In this document: positions 29,084-60,000 of the stretch, piece by piece
Position numbering within the stretch: position 1 is the stretch's first letter
How the letters are laid out: each line of letters begins with the position of its first letter
From: Chrysomallon squamiferum
Lineage: Eukaryota; Mollusca; Gastropoda; Neomphalida; Peltospiridae
Reading direction: 5' to 3'
Assembly (NCBI GenBank): GCA_012295275.1
Contig: CM022668.1
Span: 10,896,863 to 10,956,862 of the forward strand
DNA length: 60,000 nucleotides
Translations under genes and position numbers: made by a program
The notes under the pieces: generated by a model
What the model saw: the letters and a program-made list of their open reading frames with translations, nothing else
What the model was told of the DNA's origin: nothing
Database searches by the model: none

Positions 29084-31069
29084 CCCATGTATGTATAAAT
29101 GGATACATAGAAACGTACATAAGTACATACAGTTATATATATTTACATTCAAAAGGATTTGAGGTAGTTCCATCTGCGCTGATCCCTAAATGACTGTGTG
29201 AGTAAGTGTTACAGGAAAAGAGCTCAAGGATATCTATGAACTAATAGATAACATGAAATATGTGCTAGCCGCATGTTACGTTCAAAGTACAAGTTAAAAA
29301 ACCTAATAATTTTATTTCAAAATTGTGTGAAACCTTTAAACTGAAGGTGAAACGGGTATAGAAGATTACCAGTTTTAATTTAGCTTGAGAATAAAAGTAT
29401 AAGGAAAATTATTACTTAATTGTCCGACGGTCATTACTTTGACGTATCTTACATGTTTGTCCGTTGAGATAAACTGGAGTTCTGTCTTCATAGGAAATCA
29501 GTGGATATTATAAAATTTTATAAAAGACAGCAATTATCCTCAGCGTAATGTTGGTCTATTAACTGTCAAACTGAAGCCAAATAAACATTCCAAATAATCA
29601 TCAGCATTGTTATATTCGGCTGCAGTTGTTAGAAAAGCTGGCATGGAAACCTTTCATGTTCGATTTTAATATTCTTTTTTCTATCATATTAAGGATTATG
29701 GTGGCCTTGTACTGAAATCTATGTTCAGATGAAATCGTATAAAATAGCCCCGCTCCAGGGATCTCTAAAACTGATGATTCTAGGTGGAGGCTACTTTTTC
29801 TTTATATTCTCTTTAATGTACAGAAGATTTTGTGAATGAATGGGATACAGCGGCTAGTCTTAAAGGAAACCAGCAGTTCGTTTGATTTTTTCTAGAAAAG
29901 AGCTCAGGAAATGAACAGAGATGAAGTTGTGTAGAACTGTGGGAAAATACCATCATTGTGCATCTGTCATCTACAAGTAATCAGTGAAACCACATTTTGT
30001 GCTAAAGATGTTGAATGATTAAGGCAATAGTAAAACTATTTCCCTGTAATGGATATCATATGTGACGAATGTAATATATTTTGTTTCCTCTCTCGAATAT
30101 AAATCACATTTTTTCGAGACTGACTAAGATATTTTCAACTTTACCTTGGTAGGCTTTGTTTTAAAATAAAACCAGATATTTGTTTCAGTAGACAGATTTC
30201 TTTTGCATATATACATTTCTTTTGCATATACTAACTATAGATAATTCTAATGAAGTATTAATTTTTATATTTATTCTGTGTTTTCACTGACGTCCGCAGG
30301 AATCCAGTCTGAGAAGAGAGAGTGACAAACGGGCGGTTGCATAACCGGCGGATACCTTTGGAGAATACAGACGTCACGGGAAAAACCTTGTTACTTTGGC
30401 CTTTGTTTGATAAGCGTTTGGCAGCAAGATATCGTAAAATACATTTCTCTTTTGTTTTTGATACTGTCATTATGCAATGTTATTTATGCCATTAAAAACG
30501 TATTTGTTTAATATGTGTATGTATGTATATATATTCTCCCGTGGAAAATTCCGTCTTTAATTAAGATTCAGTTGACTGTTGCTGTCTCTTAACTGTTCTG
30601 GTATATGTTTGTAACAACAAATAACTCAAACTGTACTCTTGCTGATGTTTTATTTATCTAGTCAATGTATAATAAATTAATGTCATAATTTGAAATGACA
30701 ATTCCTGTCAATAGTGTGTTGTTTGTAGCCTCGAAATTGATAAAAATATGAGTAAAGAAGAATTTAAGTTTTTCTGCTATTTATAAGTTTTGTGAATAAG
30801 TTGTGACCCTTTGCATAATAAAATAATGATTATTTTTCTCTCGTCTCTCTTGACTTACATGAACACACACACACACACACACACACGTACATATACATAT
30901 AGATATGCGCATGTACATAAACATACATATATATATATATATATATATAAATGAATATGCCTAGATACACAGCATACATACATTCCCAAATACACATTTG
31001 CTACTGTCAGGTTTCTCGCCAAAATATAATGCACGTCAAAATGACGACGTGCTCCATGGGAAATGATCA

Positions 31070-31200
31070 CAAGCCTTGGTTTTTCTTATGGTTGTCTTGG
31101 TAACCGAGCAGTATCGTCGTTCGCCTCCGAAATACGCGTGATGGGAGTCACACGTTCGAGTCTTCTCGGCATCATCCGACGTTTTCTGAGATCGTCGTTG
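31070..31200 (+). mobile_element. Possible tRNA-derived SINE head
   Basis: The stretch 'tggtaaccgagcagtatcgtcg' resembles a degenerate RNA polymerase III A box, and 'cacgttcgagtct', about 45 nt further on, resembles a B box. The block is richer in GC and CpG than its surroundings. No target-site duplication or tail was defined, and it does not fold as a complete tRNA by eye. Confidence 0.35.
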
Positions 31201-32099
31201 TCCATTAATCCTCCTGTGCTTGTGTATTCCCGAATATTGTCTACGTGCAGAGTCCAATCAGACGTATACCAAATACCAAAATATTAATTCTTAAATAAGT
31301 ACATACAAAACAGAGTGACAATCGATACAGAGAAAGATAAACTAAAACCTGTAGTTCAAAAGTTTACCTTCCATGCATCTGATGACTGAATATCTTGTCA
31401 CCAACAAATTAGTTCCGACATTGTTCCCGCTTTATCAGAAAACATCACCAACACGTATATCGGAGTGAACATTCTGACTACAAACCTGTGTTCTGATTTG
31501 TCCGAGTACATTTAGTTTAGCTCGTGTGTATGTGTGTGTGCGTATTTGTGTGAATTTATGAGTAAGAATGTGTGCATCATTGTTTATAATGTGTTTCCAT
31601 ACTTGTGTATTTGAGTGTGCCTATATAATATTATTGTGCATCGATGACATTTTAAAATTCCTAAATAAATAAATAAACAGATATATAGATAGATAGATAA
31701 ATAAATAGATAAATAAATAAAAAAATTAATAAGATAAATAAATAAATAGATGTATTAATTAAGTAATTGTAGTAGTATTAGCAGTAATGGTAGTATACTA
31801 ATTAATAGTAAGGACTGGCGCACTTAAGGACTATGTTGATGTTAGTTTACCCGCAGCGTGGACTAGTAACAGTAACCTAATTATCTTTATTCGTTTACCA
31901 TTCCAACATAAACTACATCTGTATTCATGCATGACTGCGTGCAATATATAACAGATACATTAAAACAAATTTTACCAATACTTTCATTTTAAAATAATAA
32001 TAGTATCAATAAAAAATAAAAAATAAAATAAACAAATATATAAATAAATAAATAAATAACAAGAACCTACTACATAAAACCCGAAACGTATTCTATGTT

Positions 32100-37109
<5,010 letters not shown>

Positions 37110-37300
37110 AATCACTGTTATCTGAAAACAATACACAGTTTATTATTTACACTATTTTCTCATTCAGGTTTTATCACCAATTTTCTAATAGTTTGCTTTA
37201 ATAGTGAGTAGTAGCAGTAATATAAACAGATGTAGTACTGATGTTGGTTATAGCAGTAATGGTAGTAGTAATATATTAAGGTGAGTTATTATTGTTATTA

Positions 37301-37355
<55 letters not shown>

Positions 37356-37650
37356 CTAATTAAGAAACAGAAATGAGAACTAAGATGCTAATAAAATTGT
37401 AAAGAGAAATATTTACTGCATTATTTCGATGATACCAATGACGTCAGCTGATATTTTTAGTTTTCAGGGGAGGTAAATATCGTCTTGACTTCATTTATAA
37501 AATTCGGCAGAAAGTTGTCCATTCATTGCCCTTCTCACTGAAATCTTATCTGAGAATGCCAAGATTGTCACTGACTTAGCTTCGTTACTCGTTTACCTTA
37601 TGTCTTTGGCTATTTAGTGACCATTACTTGTATGACTGATTCTAGCAAAG

Positions 37651-37702
<52 letters not shown>

Positions 37703-38112
37703 ATTATTGAAACAATAATATTATATATGTTTTCGTTTTTATTAATTTATTCTATATAATCGCAGTCTTACTTTGTTAATCACATGTTTTTACGATGTAT
37801 GTTAATACTGAAAACAAACAAATAATAAAAACTTATAGAGTATAAAATTAAATACGAATATTAGTTTAAATTATTCGATAAGTGTACCCTTTCTTAATGA
37901 CTCAGAATGGAATTGAGATAGAGGAAAACATTTTGCGAAATCTTACAAACTTCAGCAGCAAACGAGAACGAAAGCAAGAACAATCATTAAAGACATTTTC
38001 TTCAGTAATGACGTCATCGGTAACTCCAAACGTCATAAATCATGAAGCGAAGCTCTCCAGTATAACATGAACTGCGGGTATAGGAACTATTTTTAGCTGC
38101 GTTAATTAATTG

Positions 38113-38146
<34 letters not shown>

Positions 38147-38665
38147 TTCTTATTATTATTATTGCATAAGTGTTAGTGATGGGAGGTAAGAATTTAATAA
38201 TAAAATGGTATCAAATATTTGATGTATTTTGACAGAGAATCATGATAATTACAGAAATAACGAAAACACATTTGATATGTATGCGCGTTTTAAATTTCCT
38301 GTACGTGTTGTTCTCTCACTTGAATAACCAGAAGAATACGACAAATTTGTAACAACATGTTCATGGTGCGGCAGTGAGAAGTAATCTCTTATTTCATTAC
38401 AAAACAAACCACAGAACAAAGTATTGTTTCAATTTTTAATTTAATTTTAATAATAATAATAAAATTTAAATTCATGACACAAAATGTTTAGTTTTCAATA
38501 GACGTTATCTTATGAAAATAAATAAATAAATAGAAAAAATGATGCAAATAATGATTATAACGAAAGAACATTTTAACAAAGAAATTTCCAAAGATTCACA
38601 AGAAATGGCTATATTACATTAGTCATATATTATAATGTAAATAAATAAATAAATAAATAAATACA
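37110..38665. other. Region between genes D and E
   Basis: No gene recognised. It holds (ATT)n at 37285-37354, a 51-nt poly(A) run at 37651-37701, and exact TGACGTCA sites at 37439-37446 and 38009-38016. This is the upstream side of gene D and the downstream side of gene E. Confidence 0.6.
37439..37446. promoter_or_regulatory. CRE-like palindrome TGACGTCA upstream of gene D
   Basis: Exact 8-bp palindrome 330 bp before the gene D start codon. Read toward gene D it is followed by TTGG, an inverted CCAAT box (TGACGTCATTGG). Confidence 0.45.
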
Positions 38666-52959
<14,294 letters not shown>

Positions 52960-53005
52960 TTTTCAGAACTATCTAAAATAGAAAATAGTAACTGTAATTG
53001 TTTCA

Positions 53006-53007
<2 letters not shown>

Positions 53008-53098
<91 letters not shown>

Positions 53099-53163
53099 GT
53101 CAATAGTACACAAACATAATGCTATCAGTGAATTCTATCCTGATACGCTTTAACTCAGTATTC

Positions 53164-53228
<65 letters not shown>

Positions 53229-53257
53229 CATTTACATACATATATGCACGCCTTAAC

Positions 53258-53290
<33 letters not shown>
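53008..53290. repeat. (CT)n, (GATA)n and (AT)n upstream of gene E
   Basis: CT at 53010-53096, GATA at 53163-53229 and AT at 53258-53283. They lie between coding exon 1 and a possible 5' UTR exon. Confidence 0.93.
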
Positions 53291-53621
53291 CATACATATG
53301 CGCAAATACGTGTTTGATATAAAAAGAGCAAATGCGGTTCTCCAAATAACTAAATAAATAAGGAAAATAAACAAATAATGATATTTTATGTATAAACATT
53401 GCTAACATAACGGCAATAAAACAATGACTGAAACATAAATATAGTACAAAGAGAATTACTGGTACTAATACTGCTACTACTACAACTGCTTCTACTATCA
53501 CTACAGTTAGTACTACAACTACTGCTGCTGCTACTACTACTATTAATGTTCGTGGTACCACCATTAATACCATTATTATTATTATTATTATTAACGGAAA
53601 GTTTGATAACTTTATATTTAC

Positions 53622-53850
53622 CTTTCCGCGTTGTCCTGTGAACTGTTATGCAAACAGCGTCAGACTAAATGTGTTAAACAGTCGTCGTCGTTGTCTCTTT
53701 GATGAGGACTTCGAGTTGCAGAACAGTTTGGTTTAAAACAAAATCCAGTTGTGATAGTTTCACTGTAAATAAAGCACTGAGTCGCAGAACCTTCGAACAG
53801 AGATCAGTAAATCCGTGAACAAAACAGCTGCAGTCTGAACCGCTAACACA
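53622..53850 (-). other. Candidate 5' UTR exon of gene E
   Basis: A donor GGAAAG|GTAAAT at 53622/53621 faces the acceptor just before coding exon 1. The sequence upstream of it is free of repeats and relatively GC-rich. No promoter element was fixed, so the left limit is a guess. Confidence 0.3.
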
Positions 53851-54489
53851 CTGTGTTTGTATTCACTTATCAGTAATCCGTGCATAGGATTGGTCCGAAA
53901 TATGCACAGTATATCATTAACTTCGTTTGGTCTGTGTTATCAACATTCTGCCTGTTCTTCATCCAATTTATTAAAAACAATTCTTCAATTTTTTAAAAAT
54001 AATAATGGTTTACTAGCAGAAATAAAATATTTTTGCATTTCTCTAGACGTCTTTTGTTTAGCTTTGTTGTCGTCGTTGTTGTTGTTGTTGTTATTGTCTT
54101 TTACCTTTTTACGTTCTCTAGGAAATATTAAATCTGGTGATTTTATTTTTTGTTTTCTTAATGTTATACCTGATTCTTTTTGACAGTGTTCAAATTAACG
54201 TTTCTTTATTTTTGTATAAATAAACTGTCCTTGTTAACGTGTACTCGAATACTAATCATACAAAATAAAAATATTAATCTCAAAGTGATGTGAAATCACA
54301 AACGCGTCGAAAGAAGAACAACGAGAGAGACAACGCCGCTCACAGCCAGTAGACGCACTTTTGTTTTTTCTCTCTTCGCTCTGTCCGCGTGACGACTCGA
54401 CACTCGACAGTGGATTTGAGGATCTGAGAGTCTCCGATTAAAACACAGACGTCGTTTAATGCACACACCGCAGAGAACTGAACTCTAGT

Positions 54490-54650
54490 AGGACAATATA
54501 CATAACATATATAACACAATATAACATAACATATATAACACAATATAACATAACATATATAACACAATATAACATAACATATATAACACAATATAACATA
54601 ACATATATAACATAGACACAATATAACATAACATAACATATATAACACAA
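54490..54650. repeat. 24-bp minisatellite
   Basis: Unit 'ataacataacatatataaca' plus 'caat' repeats about six times with one truncated copy. Frames across it code CYVML-type junk. Confidence 0.93.
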
Positions 54651-54659
54651 TATAGCAAT

Positions 54660-55275
54660 ATATATATATAACACAGACAAGCGTTATTCAATATATATAA
54701 CAGAGACAGGCGTTATTCAATATATATAACACAGACAGGCGTTATTCAATATACATAACACAGACAGGCGTTATTCAATATATATAACACAGACAGGCGT
54801 TATTCAATATATATAACACAGACAGGCGTTATTCAATACATATAACACAGACAGGCGTTATTCAATATATATAACACAGACAGGCGTTATTCAATACATA
54901 TAACACAGACAGGCGTTATTCAATACATATAACACAGACAGGCGTTATTCAATATATATAACATAGACAGGCGTTATTCAATACATATAACATAGGCGTT
55001 ATTCAATATATATATAACATAGACAGGCGTTATTCAATATATATAACATAGACAGGCGTTATTCAATATATATAATACAGACAGGCGTTATTCAATACAT
55101 ATAACATAGACAGGCGTTGTTCAATATATATAACACAGACAGGCGTTGTTCAATATATATAACATAGACAGGCGTTATTCAATACATATAACATAGACAG
55201 GCGTTGTTCAATATATATAACACAGACAGGCGTTATTCAATACATATAATATAGACGGGCGTTGTTCAGTATGAT
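54660..55275. repeat. 29-bp minisatellite, about 20 copies
   Basis: Unit 'acacagacaggcgttattca' plus 'atatatata'. Variants alternate at a few positions (atata/atacata, cacag/catag, gttatt/gttgtt). One copy is partially deleted at about 54990. It begins where the 24-bp array ends and shares its 'atatataaca' core. Confidence 0.95.
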
Positions 55276-55279
55276 CTAT

Positions 55280-55771
55280 ATAATATTATGTTCACTGCAC
55301 ATAAGACAGACAGGCGATATTCGCTGTACTGATATTGACAGCGTTATTCAGTATAAATAACATAGACAGAAGTTATTGTCTTTACACGAGACAGGTAACT
55401 GCATCTCAGCTGATTAATACCAAAGACATACAAGATATAGTGTGACATGCACCGGCTGTGGGTTTGACTGTAAAGCTTCATTACAGTTGTAAAAGTTATT
55501 TTAACTGGGTTTGTCAGACGGAATTGAACAGAAAATAAAAACCTTAGTTAATCACGTACTGGTATTTTTAAACCAATATTTCATATTATATGATTATTTT
55601 TATAATTATTTTGTGATTAATTTATGTTGATTTTTAAAGTTTATGGCAGATACTTACTTTGCTCACAGTTTTCTCTATAGTAATTTTTTGGGCAAGTACA
55701 AGTACAAGTTATGGTATTCAACGAACCAATATAATTTATTTATTTATTTATTTATTTATTATTTGTTTTTA

Positions 55772-55809
<38 letters not shown>

Positions 55810-55991
55810 TTATTTATGTATTTTTTTAATTTAATTTTTTTTTTATCTTTAATACATTTTTTTTTATTATTATTATTACTTTTTATTTATTATTTATTAT
55901 TATTATTATTATTTTTTTTTGTCGTTCTTACCTAGTGATCTTAATATGTTTATTTCGGTTTTTTTTTTTTTTTCTCACATCACACCGCAAT

Positions 55992-56039
<48 letters not shown>

Positions 56040-57708
56040 CAATGAACAGAACAACAACAACAACAACAACAACCACAATATCAATAATAATAATAACTAA
56101 AGGGCGTTTTATATGCACGTTGAAAACATTTAGGAATCTCCTATACAGATAACTGCGACAGTCGCAATTCGGATAATATCCTGCAGGATACATCGACGAC
56201 TGATCCTGCGACACGTCACGTATCAGGATGTCAGTCATTTTCTCTCAGCAGCCGGACTCTGTGACGTGCTAATTAACATAAATGACGTCTTACTGCAAAT
56301 TTGCCTTAATGAAGCACAAAGCCGATAAATTACGTTTTTCTCGACAAATGAGATGTGAGAAGAAACACGTTTATTTCAGTCAGTGACTAGTTAATTTCAA
56401 TGTTTTTTTTTTTTTTAAAAATCACACAGAAAACTGTATTCTTGGTTTTTCTCATCATTTCGCTTGATAATTTTGTTGTCGACAGTTAAAATCAATAACC
56501 CTCGACGGCTTTCAGTATGCTAACTAGAAATAAATGTATGATAATCATAATCTTTATTTGTAATATTCAATTAAACTATTTTCCTGTCTTTGCCGTCGTC
56601 TTAGTCATTATAATAGAAGTGTGTCGAATACTACTTTGCAAGATGTGATGGGCGAAGCCATAGTCCTAGTTACAGGAACTGAAATTGCAGTTGTAGAATT
56701 AATATTAGCATTTCCAGTTGTAGTTCTAGTTGTATTAGTATTAATAGTAATAGTGATAATAGTAGTAAGTAGTACTAGTATTAATGGTAGAAGTAGTGTT
56801 AGAGTTAGAAATATAACAGCAGCAGTAGTACTAGTTGCAGAAATTGTTTTAATAGTAATGGTAGCCATACTATTAGTATTATGATGATAGTAGTAGTAGT
56901 AGTAGTAGTAGCAGTAGCAGTACTAATAGTAGTAGCTGTAGCAACAGCAGCAGTAGCATAATTAATGGTAGTAGTAGATATAATAGTAGCAGTGCAGTAG
57001 TAGCAGTAACAGTAGTAGTAGTAACTGTAATAGTAATAACAGTAGCAGAAGTGGTGGTAGTAGTAATAAAAAGAGCAGCACCAACAGCAGTAATAGTAGT
57101 AGTCGTAGGTCGAACCACTGACATATTTAAGATCTCGAATTTCACGGGACTGTTTGATCAGATATGTGTCATATGTTTTACTGTCTATGGGATCGTGTCT
57201 TCTGTACGTTTCTTGCAGCTAACTGATTAGTTATTACTACTGTATCTGTTATTGATTTAGTTGTCTTTCGCTCTGCGGTTTATTGCTATTGCTCTATGAA
57301 AGCTCACAATAGACACTTGTGTGTTATTATTTACTTAATGTTCAGGTCATGGAAAACTCGAAACAATCTTGCTGGTTTCTGAAGAAAATAAAGAAAAAGA
57401 AGTAGAAAAAAGAAAGAAAAAAAAAAGAACACTTTTGTGATCTAACTGTACGGTGACGGTAATCGGAAGTTAATGAGTCGCGTTCAAGTCTGATAACTCT
57501 AACTGACACGTGATCGATTTTTCGAGACGGACATTGTTATCATTTCAAAGCGCTATAGTCACTTTAATAACAGCGAGATCGCTAGACACTGGTTTTAGCT
57601 TGTCGCGAGTTTTCTGTTACACTTCTTAATCACAGACGAACAAGAGGGGAAACTAGGTTATTTAAAAGGCTGATGTACGAGGGAGATACAGTTAGAGAAG
57701 GGGAGAAA

Positions 57709-57791
<83 letters not shown>

Positions 57792-58114
57792 GATACTTTA
57801 ATAATTTGATTTCATCAATTTGTGAGTCTGTAGCGTGAACTTGAGCTACATCTTTCTGTAAACTAATTAAACTGAGTAAATTGGGTTTTGAAGACTGATC
57901 TTTCTTTCACACCTACTTTTAGACTACACGAAATCTCGTTGGCCTTCTGATGACGTCACGTGGTCAAAGTTAATGCAAACTCACACACGTTTAATTTCAG
58001 TTAATCCCAGAGTGTTGTCGAAGCTTTAAAATAGAGTGCTTGCGAAATAAATAAAATAACAAAATCATCAACAACAAAACAATATATAAATACAAACGAT
58101 TGAATTTAAAAATT

Positions 58115-58177
<63 letters not shown>

Positions 58178-59604
58178 AATAATAACAACAACAAAAGGAA
58201 ATTAAAAATAAATAAATAAATATCAAATAAAACTGAGTAAAAATAAAATAAAATAAAGATATAAAAGTAAAAAAAAAAGATTAGAGGAAATGATGAAGAG
58301 ATTTGTATTTGATTTAATTACGGCTCATGCAAGAAACACCTGCGTTACATTCAACAGCTAGATATTCACACTAATCATTTCACTTTCAAGAGAGAGAGGG
58401 AGAAAAAAATCATATAATAAATATATTATATTGTAAAAAGTAACAAAGAAAAAAAAATAGAAGAAAATTATTGAAAGAAATTAAGAAAGAAAATTTAAAA
58501 AAAAGAAAAGAAACAGAAGCGGGAGAAGCATGTAAGAAGTCTGATAGCAACAACAACAATGAATGAACAAATGAATAAATGAAAAAGACAAAAGAAGAAA
58601 AAGTTGTAGTAGCTGACTGCCAGCAGTTTCACTAAAACCAACACGACTTTACAATGACCACTACTGCTGCTGCTGTTACTACCACTACTATTATTACTAA
58701 TACTTCCACTACTATTAGCATTCTATTACTACTACTACCACTAAGACTATTATTGCTACTGTTATAACTGCTACTACTATTATTACGGCTGCTACTGCTA
58801 CAAGTATTCCTGTTGCTACTACTACTACTACTACTATTATTATTAATACTGATACTGCTACTACTACTGCTATTTTTGCTGCTACTACAACCACAATTAT
58901 GACTATAACTATTACTCCTACTACTTCTTCTATTACTACTATTACTACTGTTGCTTCTCTTACTACTATTACTGTTACTACAGCTACTAGTATTACTACT
59001 GCTACTAGTATTACTACAGCTACTAGTATTACTACTGCTACTAGTATTACTACTGCTACTAGTATTACTGTTTCTGCCTATTACTACTGCTACTGCAACT
59101 AATACTATTGAAACTATTCGGTTAGTATTAACAGTGTTATTGCCTTCAGTTTTCACTAGCTGCAAATACAACGACTACTTCCAGAGATTTTATGTTCGTA
59201 TTTTGTATTTCTCACAGTGTTATCACTGTACAGATGTCAAACTTGATAACCACCGAGGGAAGCGCTTTAAAAATACACTTAACATTCACTTGAGTCAGCT
59301 GAGCAAAATTAATTAGATATCCTCTTTTTGCTTGTCGCGTTTTGAAAGACTTCTTCCTTTTGCGAAACCTTTCTGAAATCGATTAAAAAGAAAGAAAGAA
59401 AAAAAAAAAAATATCGAGTAAAGTAATTCAAAAGATTGACACGAGGTATGTGTGTAAATGCAGTTTTCTAGTCAACATGATTTGAAAGGAAAAGGTTTTA
59501 AAAAAGTAAATAAATTAAAATACAATTTAGTAATAAAATAAAAAAATAAATAAAAATAAATAAATAAATAAAATAAATAAATAATCATAATAATAATAAT
59601 AATC

Positions 59605-59651
<47 letters not shown>

Positions 59652-60000
59652 CATAATCACAATAATAATAAAGAAGAAAACTAAAAGGATTACTTAATTA
59701 AGGGAAGAAATCTGAGATGGCATGATAATGTAGAATAAACTTTTTAAATGTGTTATTGTTTTACAGAAACTGTAAAATTTTGTATTTTAATATTGAAATA
59801 AAGTAAAAGAAAAAAAAAATGAAGAATTAAGTAAATAAACAGAAAACAAATAAACAAACAAGCAAACATACAAAACAAACCAAACAAGCAAATAAATAAT
59901 TAAGTAACCAATAAATAAATAAATAAAGAACGAAAGAAAGAAACACGAAACCAAACAAGTAACCTAAATAATAAATAAATAAACAAAGAACGAAAGAAAC
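55280..60000. other. Right-end region without a recognised gene
   Basis: Mostly AT-rich DNA and simple repeats: (ATT)n at 55767-55806, (AAT)n at 55994-56034, AGT-rich fields at 56690-57100, (GA)n at 57714-57788 and 58118-58176, CTA-rich DNA with an 18-bp unit at 58660-59100, (AAT)n at 59584-59670. The stretches 55280-55640, 56100-56600 and 57110-57700 are more complex but carry no gene I can support. A CRE palindrome overlapping an E-box (TGACGTCACGTG) lies at 57951-57962. Confidence 0.55.
57951..57962. promoter_or_regulatory. CRE overlapping E-box (TGACGTCACGTG)
   Basis: TGACGTCA and CACGTG share two bases. Another CACGTG lies 440 bp away at 57507-57512. No adjacent gene was identified. Confidence 0.3.

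Larger units (their letters stand above)
27529..32099. other. Intergenic DNA upstream of gene B
   Basis: No gene recognised. (GT)n lies at 27705-27741, (AAT)n at about 28065-28100, and (CA)n at 29017-29084. 28290-28970 is homologous to the gene A upstream flank. 29200-30480 is unique-looking AT-rich DNA with a GC-richer patch at 30285-30410. A SINE-like block lies at 31070-31200. Confidence 0.55.

Noticed and set aside
30258-30470. 70-aa basic minus-strand frame in a GC-richer patch
   Set aside because: No domain, no splice context; could be chance or an old mobile fragment.
54490-55275. Regular short repeats that could suggest a CRISPR array
   Set aside because: Units are contiguous with no unique spacers, and the DNA is eukaryotic; it is a minisatellite.
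56070-56238. Minus-strand frame starting MTDILIRDVSQDQ with a Cys-rich middle
   Set aside because: It runs into a microsatellite, has no recognisable domain, and there is no supporting exon nearby.

Overview
The window is eukaryotic nuclear DNA. It is AT-rich, intron-dense and full of long microsatellites ((GA)n, (CA)n, (AAT)n, (GATA)n). Coding sequence is split into short exons with GT-AG borders. The gene content (fucolectin-type lectin plus thrombospondin type-1 (TSP1) membrane proteins, and a receptor of the CCAP/neuropeptide-S class) points to a protostome, most likely a lophotrochozoan such as a mollusc; this is inference. All recognised genes lie on the minus strand. Exon borders were placed by eye from splice signals, phase and paralogue comparison.

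Layout from left to right. 1-2.9 kb: a relic of a dispersed gene/transposon family at 1.34-1.70 kb, then a degenerate repeat array. 2.92-8.84 kb: gene A, 10 coding exons and 582 aa: signal peptide, complete fucolectin (FTP) domain over two exons, five TSP1 domains, one membrane helix, cytoplasmic tail. 10.07-13.73 kb: pseudogene C, a decayed duplicate of A. 16.34-27.53 kb: gene B, a paralogue of A in which an intron-TSP1-intron block of about 1.8 kb was tandemly copied four times, giving eight TSP1 exons, while the second FTP exon has decayed. 32.10-37.11 kb: gene D, a shorter and more diverged relative (417 aa; FTP, two TSP1, helix, tail). 38.67-52.96 kb: gene E, a complete nine-exon rhodopsin-type GPCR (429 aa) of the CCAP receptor/neuropeptide S receptor group. 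53-60 kb: no gene recognised, but a 24-bp and a 29-bp minisatellite and several microsatellites.

Genes A, C, B and D form a tandem cluster of single-pass proteins with an outer fucose-lectin-like head, a TSP1 stalk and a short tail. Nearly every extracellular exon is symmetric (phase 1-1), so domains can be added or lost without changing frame, and the window shows this: stalk lengths of 2, 5 and 8 TSP1 modules, a lost half-lectin and a dead copy. The architecture suggests variable recognition or adhesion receptors; that role is inferred. The upstream flanks of A and B are homologous, as are their downstream flanks, and palindromic CRE sites (TGACGTCA) lie upstream of A, B and D. The GPCR gene appears unrelated to the cluster.
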